Shown here piece by piece: positions 46,801 to 58,140 of a stretch of 64,000 bases of DNA. The notes under the pieces were generated by a model that had not been told where the DNA came from, searched no databases, and saw only the letters and a program-made list of their open reading frames with translations. This stretch comes from Viola odorata. Lineage: Eukaryota; Streptophyta; Magnoliopsida; Malpighiales; Violaceae. Each line of letters opens with the position of its first letter. The stretch's first letter is position 1. A program made the position numbers and the translations under genes. The stretch is taken from the NCBI GenBank assembly GCA_963691705.1, contig OY829543.1:46604564-46668563 (forward strand). Reading direction: 5' to 3'.

Positions 46801-49800
46801 TGGTCCAAAGAATTATCTGTGTCACTACACATATGAAGTCAGATCTCTATCCAGAAGAAAACAAAGGGGAAATCTGTAAAATTTCCAAGAAAAAAAAATA
46901 CCAGAATCACCAATTTAAAAGAAAATAATACAGCGAATCATCACTTAAATTTCCGTTTGTGTGTTCCAAGAGCAAGCAAACCAAAGCACACACAAATCAA
47001 GCTTAAATGAGAACCATCACAAATAAGTCTTTAACTAGAATCTCCAAAGGATTCTCAAGGCATAATGAGTACACATTCACATTGGAACACATACATCTAT
47101 AAAAGATAAAGAGAGAGATCAGCAAAATTCATGGAAGTCAAAGAAGCTAATCTTAAATATACCTCACTTTCAAAATAGAATATTTTTCAGCCACTCCAGA
47201 AAGAAAATGTGTGAACTCAAGTAAAAGAGCTTGAGATAATTGTGGAGCAGCAGCAATTATCTTCCTGGTAGCTTCATGTGACATTTTTCGAACATCCCAA
47301 CTAGGATGGCACAGTAAAAAGATTAGCAGCTGCATCCAATAGATAGATATGTTAGCCATATGAACTCAACAGAAATGAAATCCAGAAGCTGTTGATAGTT
47401 TATACCTGTAATAATAAATTAACAGAAAAGGCTTCCATGACTCTGCACAACAACCAAGAGAGGAGCCAGCTACTTATCTTTGTGAAATATATAAAATACA
47501 CAACAAAGATTATTTGAATTATATGTTTAAACATACCTGCGTGAGTGTTCCACTAGTAACACTTCAAGAAGATCAATACAGGCCATGCAATCCACAATTG
47601 AGAATTTTGAAGCCTGCACACAATATATATGAAGTTAGAAAAGCCACTGCAGATTACAGAAATAAAAGCATGCAGACACCTACCGTAGAAATTTGTACAA
47701 GTGAAGGTTCATTTTGGGATATGAAAGACCAGATCTTTTCCTTAGCCAGAGTCTCCTCTGAGATACAAATAAAGATGATAAATCAAAATCAAAGGACTAT
47801 TAATGCAAGAAGAGAATATTTGAAGTTATTTATTATCAACAACAAAAGAACGATGGCAACAAATCAAGTAACACTCATTTACACCTGCTTTCATATCAGC
47901 AGAGGCAATCTTGCCCACAACAAGCAATGCATACACCCCATCCAAACGCTGCACTGGTTTAGTGAAACCAGTTTTCACAAGTTGCACAAGAGGTCCAAGC
48001 AAGGATGATATCTGAAAGCACATTTGCAAAGATTCACTCAAATAACAAAACCATAAGTTTGGACATGAAAAATCAAAATAGCCCAGGGATAGACAAAACA
48101 AATTGGCCAAAATAACCTGCAAAACAGCATCAGCATTTTTGCATATGGCTCGCAAGCAACGAAGATGCCCTCTTCTTAAAATTTCTTTCTCTTTGAAGCC
48201 AGAAGCGATAAAAGAAACTAAATCGGGCTGAATAGCATCAACAGATCGTGCCGCCCAAGAAGCAATGCCTGAAAGAATTGCAAGCTTTACCTCTTCATTT
48301 CCTGGAAATGTTAACCATCAGGCAGAAGTGAGCATTCCTCAACGCAAACACAGGAAAGGGACAACAACAAAACTAGGAAGCAATATTGGAAAAAATACAC
48401 AAGAAGTTTTGATAATCCAGAAGTATTATCTACAGTAAACCAGAAGTTATAATTAAAAATGAATATAGATGAAAAAAGGAAGAGGTCAAGATGTCAGACT
48501 TTACCTTCATCTTTGTAGCAAGATAAAAGAAAACCACATATTGTGCGAGACATGCTGTTAATGTATTTTCCCTCGGGCGCACATGACAATTCTTGTAGAG
48601 CATTGAACATTCCGATTCTCTGGTAAGGAAATTGAAGTCTTCCCTCAGAACCTGAACGTATTAAAATCTGAGTTAGAAATGTAGGGAGAGAAAACAAACA
48701 TATTAATTGAAAACTAGAAGCAGGGTGACTCTTATTTTTAAAGCACTCCAATAAAACTATTGGAAGTCCGAACCTCTAATTATAGCCTTCACAGCATCAG
48801 ACATGGCTTCCACTGTATCTGGATTACTAGACTTTAGACCCAAACACCTTACTATAGCCAATGCTCCAACTCTTCTGGCTTCATCTGTGTGTCGAGCCTG
48901 TGATAATACTACTGAAAGAAGTTCTATGGCATACTTGCTCAAATCAAGATTTACTGACTCCAAAAGAATAACCACCGATTCCAACACAATCTCAGGGTTA
49001 CGCTTTAACATTTTCACAGACGAAGGAACTACAATATTTTGAAGATCCTCGTGCGACATATGCGTAAAAAGTGGGTGAAAACATTCACTAAATCCTTTGA
49101 TTGGCTTTTCTCTAGCATTTAAAACTGTTTTAACATATATATCAAGAAATATTGGCTGCACAAAGCAAAAAATCATGTCAGCATATGTAAACAATAACTG
49201 CTCACTATTCCCATGTTACATGATAAATAATATATTGAGTAGCCAAACAGGTGAAACAGTTAATTTCTAACCTTGCTTTGCTCAAAATAAATGGATGATG
49301 CACTTGAAAACTCTAACAATAGCCACATTAATTCAGGAGTATCTTTGTATGGAATCCGTTCATCCTTTAACTCTTGGACATAAGTCTTATAGATGTCTGG
49401 CAACTGAGGAAAATAACAATCAAAAATAAAAACACTGAAAATGAAAAGCAAACTCAACATGGTCCTCTAGAGCAGTAGCCAAACCTGTGAAAATAAATGG
49501 AAAAATATTCTTTTACAAGCCCTTCGCTCACTGAAAGATCTTTGCATAACAACATGAACAATGGATGCTTGTGCCGCTGCTAGTCTAAACACTGCATTCT
49601 TTGACAGAGTAGCAAACTGACTCTTGGTTAAGAGAAGACAAGACCACTTAAGAAGTCTCAGGCATCCTACATGGGATTGGACCTTGGCCTGCTTTTCCAT
49701 GATCTGCACCAGTGTAGATGCAAAAGTTTTCATGAATGTTGCCTCAACTAAACCTTTTGAAATAAGGTCATCAACAGCTTTCTTTGATCCACCATCATCG

Positions 49801-50332
49801 TATATAGCCAATGTATTAAAAGTTATATCCACCAACGATGATGCAACCTCAGGAGACATCTCTGCAAAGTTCAAATTTTCAAATATTTCAGCAGAACTAC
49901 ACGAACCCGTAATTAACAAATTATAAGAAACTCTCATTCTGATAATCACACATTCGACATTTCATTAACAGCTAGTACACGAAGACTTGCATTGACCCAC
50001 TTGTCAAGCCGCATTAAGAAATGTTGCTCGTTAAACTACATAAGGAGTACAAGCACACTTTCCTTGTGTAACTAAAATGAATTCTAGTAGATAACAATTC
50101 ACCTAACTAAATTCTGCTTCTTATTTTCTTCAAATGTATTAAAACCATAAATGCACACGTCCACCAATAGGAGGAGATAAGAATACTGGACATGCTCACT
50201 AATAAAAAAGAAAGAGGCTGGCTTGCCTGTACTGCCAAGGATGGAAGGGATAACAGTTCTGAAGATCATGACCCGGTGTTTGGTGGAGGGAGTAGAGACA
50301 GAGGCAGCGACGGGGAGTAGGGAATCCGCCAT
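28829..50332 (-). CDS. GCN1: GCN1 translational activator (ILITHYIA), 60-exon HEAT-repeat protein
   Basis: GCN1 is a giant HEAT-repeat protein that binds ribosomes and activates kinase GCN2, which phosphorylates eIF2alpha; in Arabidopsis (ILITHYIA) it also affects immunity. I read 60 exons whose lengths sum to 7,863 bases, one frame of 2,620 codons plus stop, close to the family size. Diagnostic parts are the N-terminal [20 protein letters not shown] and [24 protein letters not shown] units such as LRDGLADR and [11 protein letters not shown], the conserved [16 protein letters not shown], and an acidic end [14 protein letters not shown]. Exon bounds, 5' to 3': 50332-50227, 49861-49485, 49403-49272, 49155-48774, 48651-48505, 48301-48117, 48011-47885, 47757-47684, 47613-47537, 47442-47406, 47329-47163, 46824-46641, 45970-45893, 45422-45303, 45200-45141, 45044-44919, 44834-44747, 44646-44477, 43850-43551, 43459-43343, 43214-43113, 43031-42882, 42546-42382, 42281-42105, 41506-41384, 41230-41150, 41040-40924, 40714-40542, 40215-40138, 40035-39888, 38420-38298, 38219-38163, 38087-37977, 37893-37702, 37623-37450, 37185-37075, 36985-36916, 36801-36723, 36410-36308, 36188-36018, 35920-35798, 35704-35591, 35276-35170, 35094-35043, 34948-34842, 34738-34679, 34582-34468, 33958-33848, 33727-33590, 33517-33395, 33303-33232, 32763-32651, 31638-31480, 31210-31114, 31039-30857, 30146-29952, 29705-29526, 29419-29287, 29095-29017, 28871-28829. 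Exon 1 and exon 17 donors are ambiguous. Confidence 0.96.
32036..32220. repeat. Tandem repeat in a GCN1 intron, unit about 75 bases
   Basis: Two full imperfect units and part of a third start at about 32037, 32113 and 32188. Each contains CTCTAGTTTTGCGAAGCCG or a variant, then GACTCATNTAA, then GGTTGGAGGACCATTT. It lies in the intron of about 1 kb between 31639 and 32650. Confidence 0.8.
39165..39245 (+). repeat. tRNA-derived SINE-like element in a GCN1 intron
   Basis: An A-box TAGCTCAGTGG (39177-39187) and a degenerate B-box AGTTTGAATTA (39221-39231) are spaced as in tRNA-derived SINEs. The stretch between looks like a decayed tRNA anticodon arm. It is followed by an A-rich region. It sits in the largest GCN1 intron (38421-39887), antisense to the gene. 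Confidence 0.5.
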
Positions 50333-50704
50333 TGGGGAACGGGCGGGTGGATCCGAATTCCGGATGATTTAAGATCGGATTATCAAATGAGGAGCACGTG
50401 ACGGTGGTGATGACGACTACGACGACGCATGTGCGGGGAGATATGGAGATGGGAAGATGATATGGCCTCACTTCACTGCGTTTTTTTTAGTAGGGTTTGG
50501 GTTTTAGAGGACGACTGACGATAGTGACCGTGACTCTGTGAGGAGAATCTCGGAGACGAATTTAGGAAAATGGGCCTTCTTGTCTGCATTGGGCTTTTGG
50601 GCCATGTGAAACGTGCTTTTGTGTTTTTACTATCTATGAGTCAAATCTCTAATATTATAGTAATAATTAATAATATAATAAATTTTAAAAAAAAATAAAA
50701 AATT
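50333..50704. promoter_or_regulatory. GCN1 upstream region (5' UTR and promoter)
   Basis: The GCN1 start at 50332 is preceded on the minus strand by a GC-richer segment (50340-50560) with several CACGT-type motifs. One is CACGTG at about 50395-50400, a G-box/E-box core often found in plant promoters. No clear TATA box was seen. The extent is inferred from position only. Confidence 0.35.
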
Positions 50705-50990
50705 AACGCCCTATTTGGCCCCGCGCGCTTAGCAAAAATGATGTTTATATAAGTTGCCGTTTGGCATTCTGGTTTGGTGCCCAGAATGCCTTTTCCCAAA
50801 CCAAATTTGATTATTAGGTGTTTGGTAAACACCTTCCAACCGAACTTTTCCAAAAGTTCGTTTGGTTCCCTTTGTATTTTTTTCCTTTTTGAGCCTGAAG
50901 CAAATTGGTCCAGGGGCCAAAAGTTCGTTTTGGGAAGGACACGGGAAGGAGGCAACAAATTTATTTGGACAAAAATATACACCCAGCTTT
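50702..50990. mobile_element. Transposon terminus with GTTTGGCATTC motif and small hairpins
   Basis: After TTA at 50702 the sequence runs ACGCCCTATTTGGCCCC and then GTTTGGCATTCTGG, with a hairpin pairing GGCATTCTGG and CCAGAATGCC (about 50763-50790). Words such as GTGTTTGGTAAACACC and AAAAGTTCGTTTTGG recur in the elements ending at 53846 and starting at 57027. It may be the left end of an element that reaches 53846. Confidence 0.4.
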
Positions 50991-51352
50991 GAAAGATTTA
51001 CACTTTAACCTGGTATATAATTTGTTCTTCCACCCCAATTTCAAACATTTGTTCTTCTGCCCCTCCAGACCAACGAAAACCCTAACCCTCGACATCTCTC
51101 TCTAGTTCTCTCCCAATCTCCTACCCCAATCTCCATCGCATTGGTCCTCTTCAAATCAAAAGTCCGTCTAATTGGAATTCATCTCTCTCCGTCGGTTAAA
51201 GACTCTGTCTTTATTGCTGGGTCGTTGAAGTTGAAGGGGGGTTCTTAAATTGGTGGAACTCTCTCGGCGTTAAACGTTGAATTTGCCAATTAGGTGAGAA
51301 GGGTTCCTGTTTCTGGTGTTTCTTTCAATTTCCAAGCTTGGTGGAGAGAGAA

Positions 51353-52624
51353 ATGGCAGTAAGTTTCTGGGTTTTTCCTTTTTCTTCCTGGGTTTTGATC
51401 TTCTTCTATTTAGCTTGGATTTCAATTTCAATGCTTGCTGTACTTGTTGAAAGAATTGCTGCATGTATCGTTGCGTTTTTATTTTTATTTTTTGTGCTTT
51501 ATGGGTTCTAGGTTTTTTTTTGCTGTTTTGCTATATTTTGGAATAAAACACTTTCTGGGTATTTCCCATTTTGCTTCATTTGTGCATATTTCTGTTAAAT
51601 TATGGCAGTCGACATGTGTAGTGAAGTTTCTGTTGCAATCTTGTGTAATCCCTACTTCTTTTGACAGGGTATTCGATTTAATTTGTTGATAAATTCCTAC
51701 ATTTTTTTGAGATTTGTATTGAAGTTTGATTTGCAATGTTTGAACTTTGGCGGCTAGTTTTTTCTATTCGAGTTGAAATGGTATTCATTTGATATTGATT
51801 TTACTCTCCATCTCTGTTTGTATGTGTGTATTTCCATTTTGCTACAATTCATGCTTTTCTTCACTATTAAAATAAATGACTTGGAACAATAGTTTAAATA
51901 CTGAGATTAGCATATTAAGATTTGTAGAATGATTATCGTGGTTCTTAAAAATACCTGCATTTATTCTGTAATTTCAGATGAATTGAATGAAATATAGAAT
52001 GAGTTTGCTACTGTGTTGAAAAATGGCATTTAAATTTATACCCAATTCCTAGAAATGTTGTGTTGTAAATTCACCATGAATTTATGTGTTATGGTGAATT
52101 GATTCTAAAATGAGTTTGCTGCTGTGAATTGTCCAGCCAATGCAAACAATGTGCAGTCTCCTGTTGGTTCAAAGAATTCACAGGTAATTGAAATTTGTGA
52201 TAGCTTTTGTGGTGAATGTCAGTATTCTAGACTTTTTTCTGCTTTGGTGATAGCATCTATATGCTACAATGAGCACATGAGATCCTTCATTTGACAAAAT
52301 GACTTTTGATTGGATTAAGATAAGTTTTATGATAAGATAATGTAGAGGCTGGGAAACTGACAATTCACATGTAGACAAGTTGTGCATTAACTTGGCAGTT
52401 CCCATTCGCAGTAGAAATCAGGAAAGGAAAATTTTACAATTGTTTGAAATGAACTTCAGTAGTGTGAAGGTGTTTTTTATGAATTACTGTAAAAAGGCAG
52501 AGCTGATTTGAATGTGGTTCCTTCCTCTTCATCATCAGGGTCAAGTGGAGTGACACATGCGTCTTGCAATGAAAATGGATCTGCAGCAGATGATCATGAA
52601 GAGAGCAGTAGTTGCAATAGCTGA
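51353..52624 (+). CDS. Weak candidate: small three-exon gene of 58 aa, unknown
   Basis: A leader-like pyrimidine-rich stretch (51000-51350) is followed by ATGGCA at 51353 and a donor GTAAGT. Candidate exon 2 is 52137-52183 (acceptor CCAG, donor GTAATT). Exon 3 is 52501-52624 (acceptor GGCAG). Joined, they give 59 codons including the stop, with a Ser-rich acidic tail (SSSSSGSSG...DDHEESSS). Phase fits at both junctions, but no known family was recognised. Exon 2 in another frame reads NNVQSPVGSKNSQ, which looks just as protein-like. This could be a real small gene, the tail of a larger decayed gene, or cargo between transposon ends. It lies head-to-head with GCN1. Confidence 0.3.
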
Positions 52625-52989
52625 GTCTGATTCAGCTTACACAGCGGATGCGAGGTTCTGTCCGGGGAGAAGTGGTCAGCTACGAAATGGATGAGGCAGA
52701 GGAGTACCACCTCACTTAAATAGCTGAAGGCCAAGCTAATATATACTGAGGATATACAACAGGACTGGAGAAAGCTTGAATTCTTAGTGATAATGAATTA
52801 GATGAGATTCTATAGTTTCCTACTAATTAGATGAGAGCAAAAAGGAGGTAGTGTATCAATTTCTCGGCTTGGATGCCATTTTCCTCCTTTTTCCTATGTA
52901 GTGGATCGCTTGGAAGATTGTAACAGTATATACAGGAGTAATAATTACCATAATAAAAAAGGAAACGTATGAATTTAAAACCTAAATAC

Positions 52990-53846
52990 TTCAGAGCATG
53001 TTTGGTACTATTAAAGAGTTCGACTAAATTTAATAAAGTTCAACTAAAATTCGTTTTGAACAAATGAGTCCTAATAATTGGTAGGTATAACACTTATAAT
53101 TAAAAAGTTTGAAATTAATTGAAATTAATACATTGTTCGTTAGGTATGGCTTAAAAACAACAATGTATTAATTTCAAAACAACAATGTATTAATTTCAAT
53201 TAATGTCATTTTGATTAGTTTAGTGGTTAATTGATTTGAATATAAACTCTATGGTTTCCAAACTATTTCATTTTTAATATTGGTATAAATAAAATGTTAA
53301 TTATTTGTTTAGAAATAGATTGATTTAAAATATCTATATAGATACTAAAAAAAAAGTGTTGTTGGAACAAAATTGTAGCATAATTTCTTATTATAAATAA
53401 AATATTAATTATCTGTTTACAGAAATATATTGATTAAAAATATCTATATAGAATTTGCAAAAAATTTAATATAATGCTTTAAACCATGATATTAATAACT
53501 TATATTTTTTATAGTATTAATAAGTTTAATTTAATTTATGATATTAGATAAACATTAGGTGGTAAATGTTAGATTATAAATAAATTGATTAAAAACATAT
53601 ATAAAGATACTAAAAAAATTAATTCTAACACTTGAAATGAATTATGCCCTTTATGGTCATTTTACATTCCAACCATAGTTTTAAACCAGTTTTTACCAAA
53701 CATCAAAAACAACTTCTGGTTTCCCCACAGAACTTTTAACAAATATTTACCAAACAACTTACTCCTTTTCCAGCAAGTCATTTTCAAACAGAACTTTTTC
53801 CCACAGAACTTTTCCAGCTAGAACCGGAACGCCAAACAGACCCTAA
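52990..53846. mobile_element. MITE-like element, PIF/Harbinger- or hAT-like, right end well defined
   Basis: Read on the minus strand from 53846, it begins TTAGGGTCTGTTTGGCGTTC and continues with repeated GTTCTGTGGGAAAA and TTGTTTGGTAAA. The same order of words occurs on the plus strand from 57027, so these are two members of one family. A possible left end at about 52993 (AGAGCATGTTTGGTAC) matches about 10 of 13 terminal bases. The interior is AT-rich with a duplicated block near 53260-53460. No coding sequence was seen. TTA/TAA at the ends hints at a 3-bp target site. Confidence 0.5.
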
Positions 53847-54016
53847 AGCAGTTTGCTTATTGTTATTTTATGAATAATTTAGGTATATATAAGTGTGCGA
53901 TACTAAGATTTTTTTTCATTTATAAATAACAAGTCTCACTCTAATAAATTGAATAAAATAGTACTAAAGAGCAAAAAAACAACAGTTAATAAAGTTTGGA
54001 GGGAGTATAATACACT

Positions 54017-55211
54017 TGATGAGTTGTCTAGCTTGTCAAATATAAATATAAATTACAACTCGCTACTAAAAATAAATGAATTGTAAATAGTAGTAAGAGG
54101 ATCGATCCACAGGGAGCTATGGTGTAATTTTTGTGTGTGCTTGTAAAGACCAGTGTTAACACTGAGGTGAAAAATGGGGGTTTTGTATTGAAACTAAAAC
54201 TAAAAAATAAATAAAGCAGTAAAACAATCTTGGCCAAAAATGGTGTTCTTGGTCAAAGCGACAGATCCAGAAACGGAAATCAAATATGAGAGGGATTCCT
54301 AGAAGAGGCTGGCAAGTTATGAGACATGAGATGCAGTCATCGACGCAGGGGTATTCATCTTCAATCTACAAAATTGTTACAGGATCAAGGTACGCTTATG
54401 ACCCCTGCTTCCCTCTTGTATCAACACCACCTCAAGTACGCTTAAAGATGGTGCCCAACCAACTAGCAACTTGCTAGTTAAAGTGTTTACTGAGTTGACT
54501 GATCAGGTCTAAAATCAAATGGAAAACAGGTTAAAGAATAATTACGGGATCAATTAAATGCAAATTCAAAGATTACTAGGATCGATTAGGTCTCATGCGT
54601 ATTCATGTTCATGCTTCGATTGCCTCTACTAAGAAGAATGTCATTAGCTACTCATACTCATAATGGAAAAGCAAAAATAAACAATGTATTAAGATAATAA
54701 AAATTCTTCGTTCCCGAAAGAGCAAAGTGTATGTCTAGATGAAGATAAAACCCCTGAGAGAGTTCCAAGATAAGAAGCGGCTCTCCTCCTCAGAAACCTT
54801 AAGGAGGGTATAAATACTTCCTAGAAAATATCTGAATATAGAATTAAAGGAAAATCAAATCCTAATCAAATTTAAATTGTATTTGAAGTACTCTCATCCT
54901 CACAGAAGAATCTTATCAAATCAAACAGCGTGGCGCATCTTCAATCCATCCGTAATTAACACTTCCAATCGTCAAGATAGGAAAATCATCTGCCAACGCT
55001 TTTAATCCATTGTCTGCTTCGCAGATTTCTCCAGGTGATGGATCGGCCATGTGAGACTGTCTTGACCAAGAGAGACGACTTCCCCCTCTTGGTCAAGAAT
55101 GACACCAGGAATCTGGTAACTCCAAATATGCCCAGAACCATGCACAAGTCCTCCCTTTCTGTTCTCTTCTTCTCCAAAGTTGTTCCCTACAATAATCGAA
55201 TGATTCACACA
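54017..55211 (-). mobile_element. Gypsy LTR-like remnant
   Basis: The plus strand begins TGATGAGTTGTC, the mirror of an LTR 3' end (...CATCA on the minus strand). It shares the block GAGGATCGATCCACAGGGA with the LTR at 55230 (AGGATCGATCCATAGGGAT). Other short similarities, in the TCAACACCACC to TTGACTGATCAGG stretch, suggest an older relative of the same family. It appears to end near TGATTCACACA (55201-55211). No primer-binding site or coding region is attached. Confidence 0.45.
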
Positions 55212-55229
55212 AGAAAATCAATAGCATAC

Positions 55230-56690
55230 TGATGGTTGCCGAAACCGTCAAAAATAAAGTACTACAATTCATCATCCAACAATTAATTTAAACTGTAGCA
55301 AGTGGCAAAAGGATCGATCCATAGGGATTTCAGGACAATCTCGATTTCTAACTATGACCAATTGTGTAACCGTGGTTAATACCAATATATGGAGTTTATG
55401 TCGCAATTAATTAAATAAACAAAGAAAGTAAAAACAGAAGATAAACAGTGATTAAACGAACTCAGTTGGTGACAAATTCTCGGTAAAGACTCAATCGGAT
55501 CATAATTCATAACATGTTGATCATTGATGCAAGTGTTTTCAAAACCAAATTCATAGAAAGGCTATAGAGACCAGCGGTACTCTGAGCCTCCTGCTCTCCT
55601 CCTACCCAAGATTCCCAAGGCGATACTCCTACTAGGATCCCTAACCTATCAATAACTTTAAGGCGGTACTCCTAATAAAGTTTAACTGAAAGGTTGATTA
55701 AACACAGGGAGAGACCTTTCCCAATCTAGAAGAGAATTTCTTCTACTCCTATAAATCAGATTCTACCATTTTTCTAATTAGCTCGCAAACCAATTAGTTG
55801 CCTGCAGATTCATATCAACGATGTAGAATCCAACGTCTCTAACAAAAGCTGTAATTGTTCAAATTAAAATCTAAAATGATCAAGGTTAAATCAAATAAGA
55901 ACAATTTGACATTTAAATAAAAAGAGTAAAAATATAAAAATGGAGTTTATATAGCTCAATTTAATCTCACAACAGATGAATCATGATTCTAGAGTCTTTA
56001 CCAAGAATAGAGGAATTTAGCTAGAGCACGACATAATTAAATCAAACAAATAAATATGCATGAATTAATTAATTAATTAAAGAAGATGAAGAAGAAAGAA
56101 AAGTATGGAATAAAAATCAAAAGCAGTAGCCGTTCTCAGTTGTGGAAGAAGAGACAGCCCCCCAGGTTATTTTATAAAATCCTAATCCAACTGCAACTCC
56201 TAAAAATAGGATAAAATCTAATTTAAAAGGTTTGAATATCCTAATTAGTTCAAAATATATTCTAAGGAGTTTAAAATCAGATATGGAGTGTTCAAAATAG
56301 GCCTTCTGGAAGCAGGAATGCACAGGCGCGCGTCCTCATGTATGCGGCCTAAGTCTAGGCCCAAGTTTCTGGTCTTGTCTCGTTAACCTTTGACTCTCTC
56401 AGAAGTAATCTGGCTGACTCTTCCCCAGGCCTGGGAAAGAGTCTAACAATTATGTGGTCTTCCACCAATCTTCATGCTCTCAATGGGGGTTTTCAGCTCC
56501 TTTTCAATATTTAAGCTGTGCAGCCTACTTTCTGCAAAAAGGAATGAAAAGTGCCCACAATCAGTAGAATCATCATCCAAAATAGCAAGAAAGGATGATG
56601 ATTAATTCAACATTCAGCACAAAATCACATATCATCCGAAATTGCAAGAGAATAGGTGGTAATAACCACTACAATTAAGCTCAATCAACA
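55230..56690 (-). mobile_element. Gypsy LTR copy, about 1.46 kb, second copy of the LTR at 2050
   Basis: On the minus strand it starts TGTTGATTGAGCTTAATTG (56690) and ends GGCAACCATCA (55230), giving TG...CA ends. Long blocks match 2050-3370 in the same orientation. They include GCCGAAACCGTCAAAA, TTGATCATTGATGCAAGTGT and AGGCTATAGAGACCAG. No primer-binding site or gag follows it, and the flanking five bases do not match. It is therefore either a solo LTR with eroded target sites or a rearranged fragment. Confidence 0.65.
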
Positions 56691-57026
56691 CTTTTTTAAA
56701 ATTAAAATTAAAAAATTAAAAATTATGTAAAAATATATTTTTAAACATCTTGTTCATGATTTTGTTAACTAAATTGAAAATAAAAAGGAAAAGAAGCTTC
56801 TATTTTAGTTGTCTTGGTAGCGGTTTCAATTTGCCAAAGAAATTAGTAAAAATCGTTTTGTTACTATATAAAGAAAAAAATTTAAAGTAAGTAATATTTA
56901 TGGCTCTACTTGTCATTAATACGTAGAATGTTTGTTTTAAGATGTGTTTTGGAAAAGTAATCATTCATTTGATTTTTCAAAATACAAGTTTTAGGCTAGA
57001 TTATGGTTGGAGAAAGTTACCACACT

Positions 57027-57400
57027 TAAGGTCTGTTTGGCGTTCCGATTCTGGTCCGAAAAGTGTTGTGGGTAAAAGTGCTGTGGGAAAAGTACTTTTA
57101 CGCAAAGCAGTGTGTTGTTTGGTAAACATTTCTTAAAAGTGTTGTGGGAAACGAGAAGTTGTTTTTAGTGTTTGGTAAACACAGCTTTTGAAACTATGGT
57201 TTGAGTGTAAAATTACTATAAAGGGCATCAGTCATTTTTAATGTTATTTATTTATATTATTTATCTTAGGCACACTTTCTGGAATGAAGACAAATATGTG
57301 AATTTAAATGCAATTAGCATTTGATTACAAAGATTTTTATCTTGGGAGGCCATTTTGTAATTTTTTTATTGGGAATTTTTTTTTACAAAGAAATTCACAT
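57027..57400 (+). mobile_element. One-ended member of the GGTCTGTTTGGCGTTCCG element family
   Basis: It starts TTAAGGTCTGTTTGGCGTTC and then has GTTGTGGG(T/A)AAAAGT repeats, TTGTTTGGTAAACA and ATAAAGGGCAT, parallel to the reverse complement of 53846-53620. The other terminus was not found before the RanBP1 gene, so the right edge is approximate. Positions 57401-58140 have no gene and probably include the RanBP1 3' UTR. Confidence 0.55.
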
Positions 57401-58140
57401 TTTTGTGCCTCCATTTCTCTCTAATTGTGGAAAATTTAATTTCTTAATTGTATGATAAAAAAAACACTCGAAATTAGGTAAAAAAATACCTCAAGATACC
57501 AAGATCAATACTATTCCTCAAACAAATTATTAAAAAAAATCAGCCTTCAAAAAATTGAATAACCAATGAGCAAAATTCACAAATCAGTTTCGGCCATTCT
57601 AACCTAACAACTAATCCTGTTCTCCAAACAAGAAAACACTATCAACACAACCTACAGAATCGTGCTGCAAATATCGAAGCTTTACTTCATCACAAAACTG
57701 CATCAGCTACTGTCAAGCAGTGGACTCGATCTTACTCATACAATTAACAAGACTGCTCAGTTCAATAAATCATGCCCGGAACAACTCTATAACAACTAAA
57801 TACTTTTTTTCTTCCCATTTCAACCATCTGACTTCCACCAAGTAAACCAAACCATACTTTCAAAACAAAACCCTGATTAAACTCCTGGGCAAAACCAAAC
57901 CAGCAATCACAAACCCTTGCTGACAGACAACACTTTACGTAACAGAGACCCAAATTTTGACCAAATGTTGACAGACTCCAACCTCAGTAATGCATAATCC
58001 CACCCAGAAACCAAGTCCAGGAAAGTAGACTAGTAATACGAGGCAAACCATGAATCTCGGTGACGTGAAGAGGCAAATGGCCTACCACAAAACATCACAT
58101 CCTTGTAACTCGGGTAAAGAACAATTACAAGTCATCCCTA

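Noticed and set aside
47514..48008. 164-codon plus-strand open frame inside GCN1
   Set aside because: It is antisense to GCN1 exons and introns. The sense frame is strongly supported and this one has no protein-like features.
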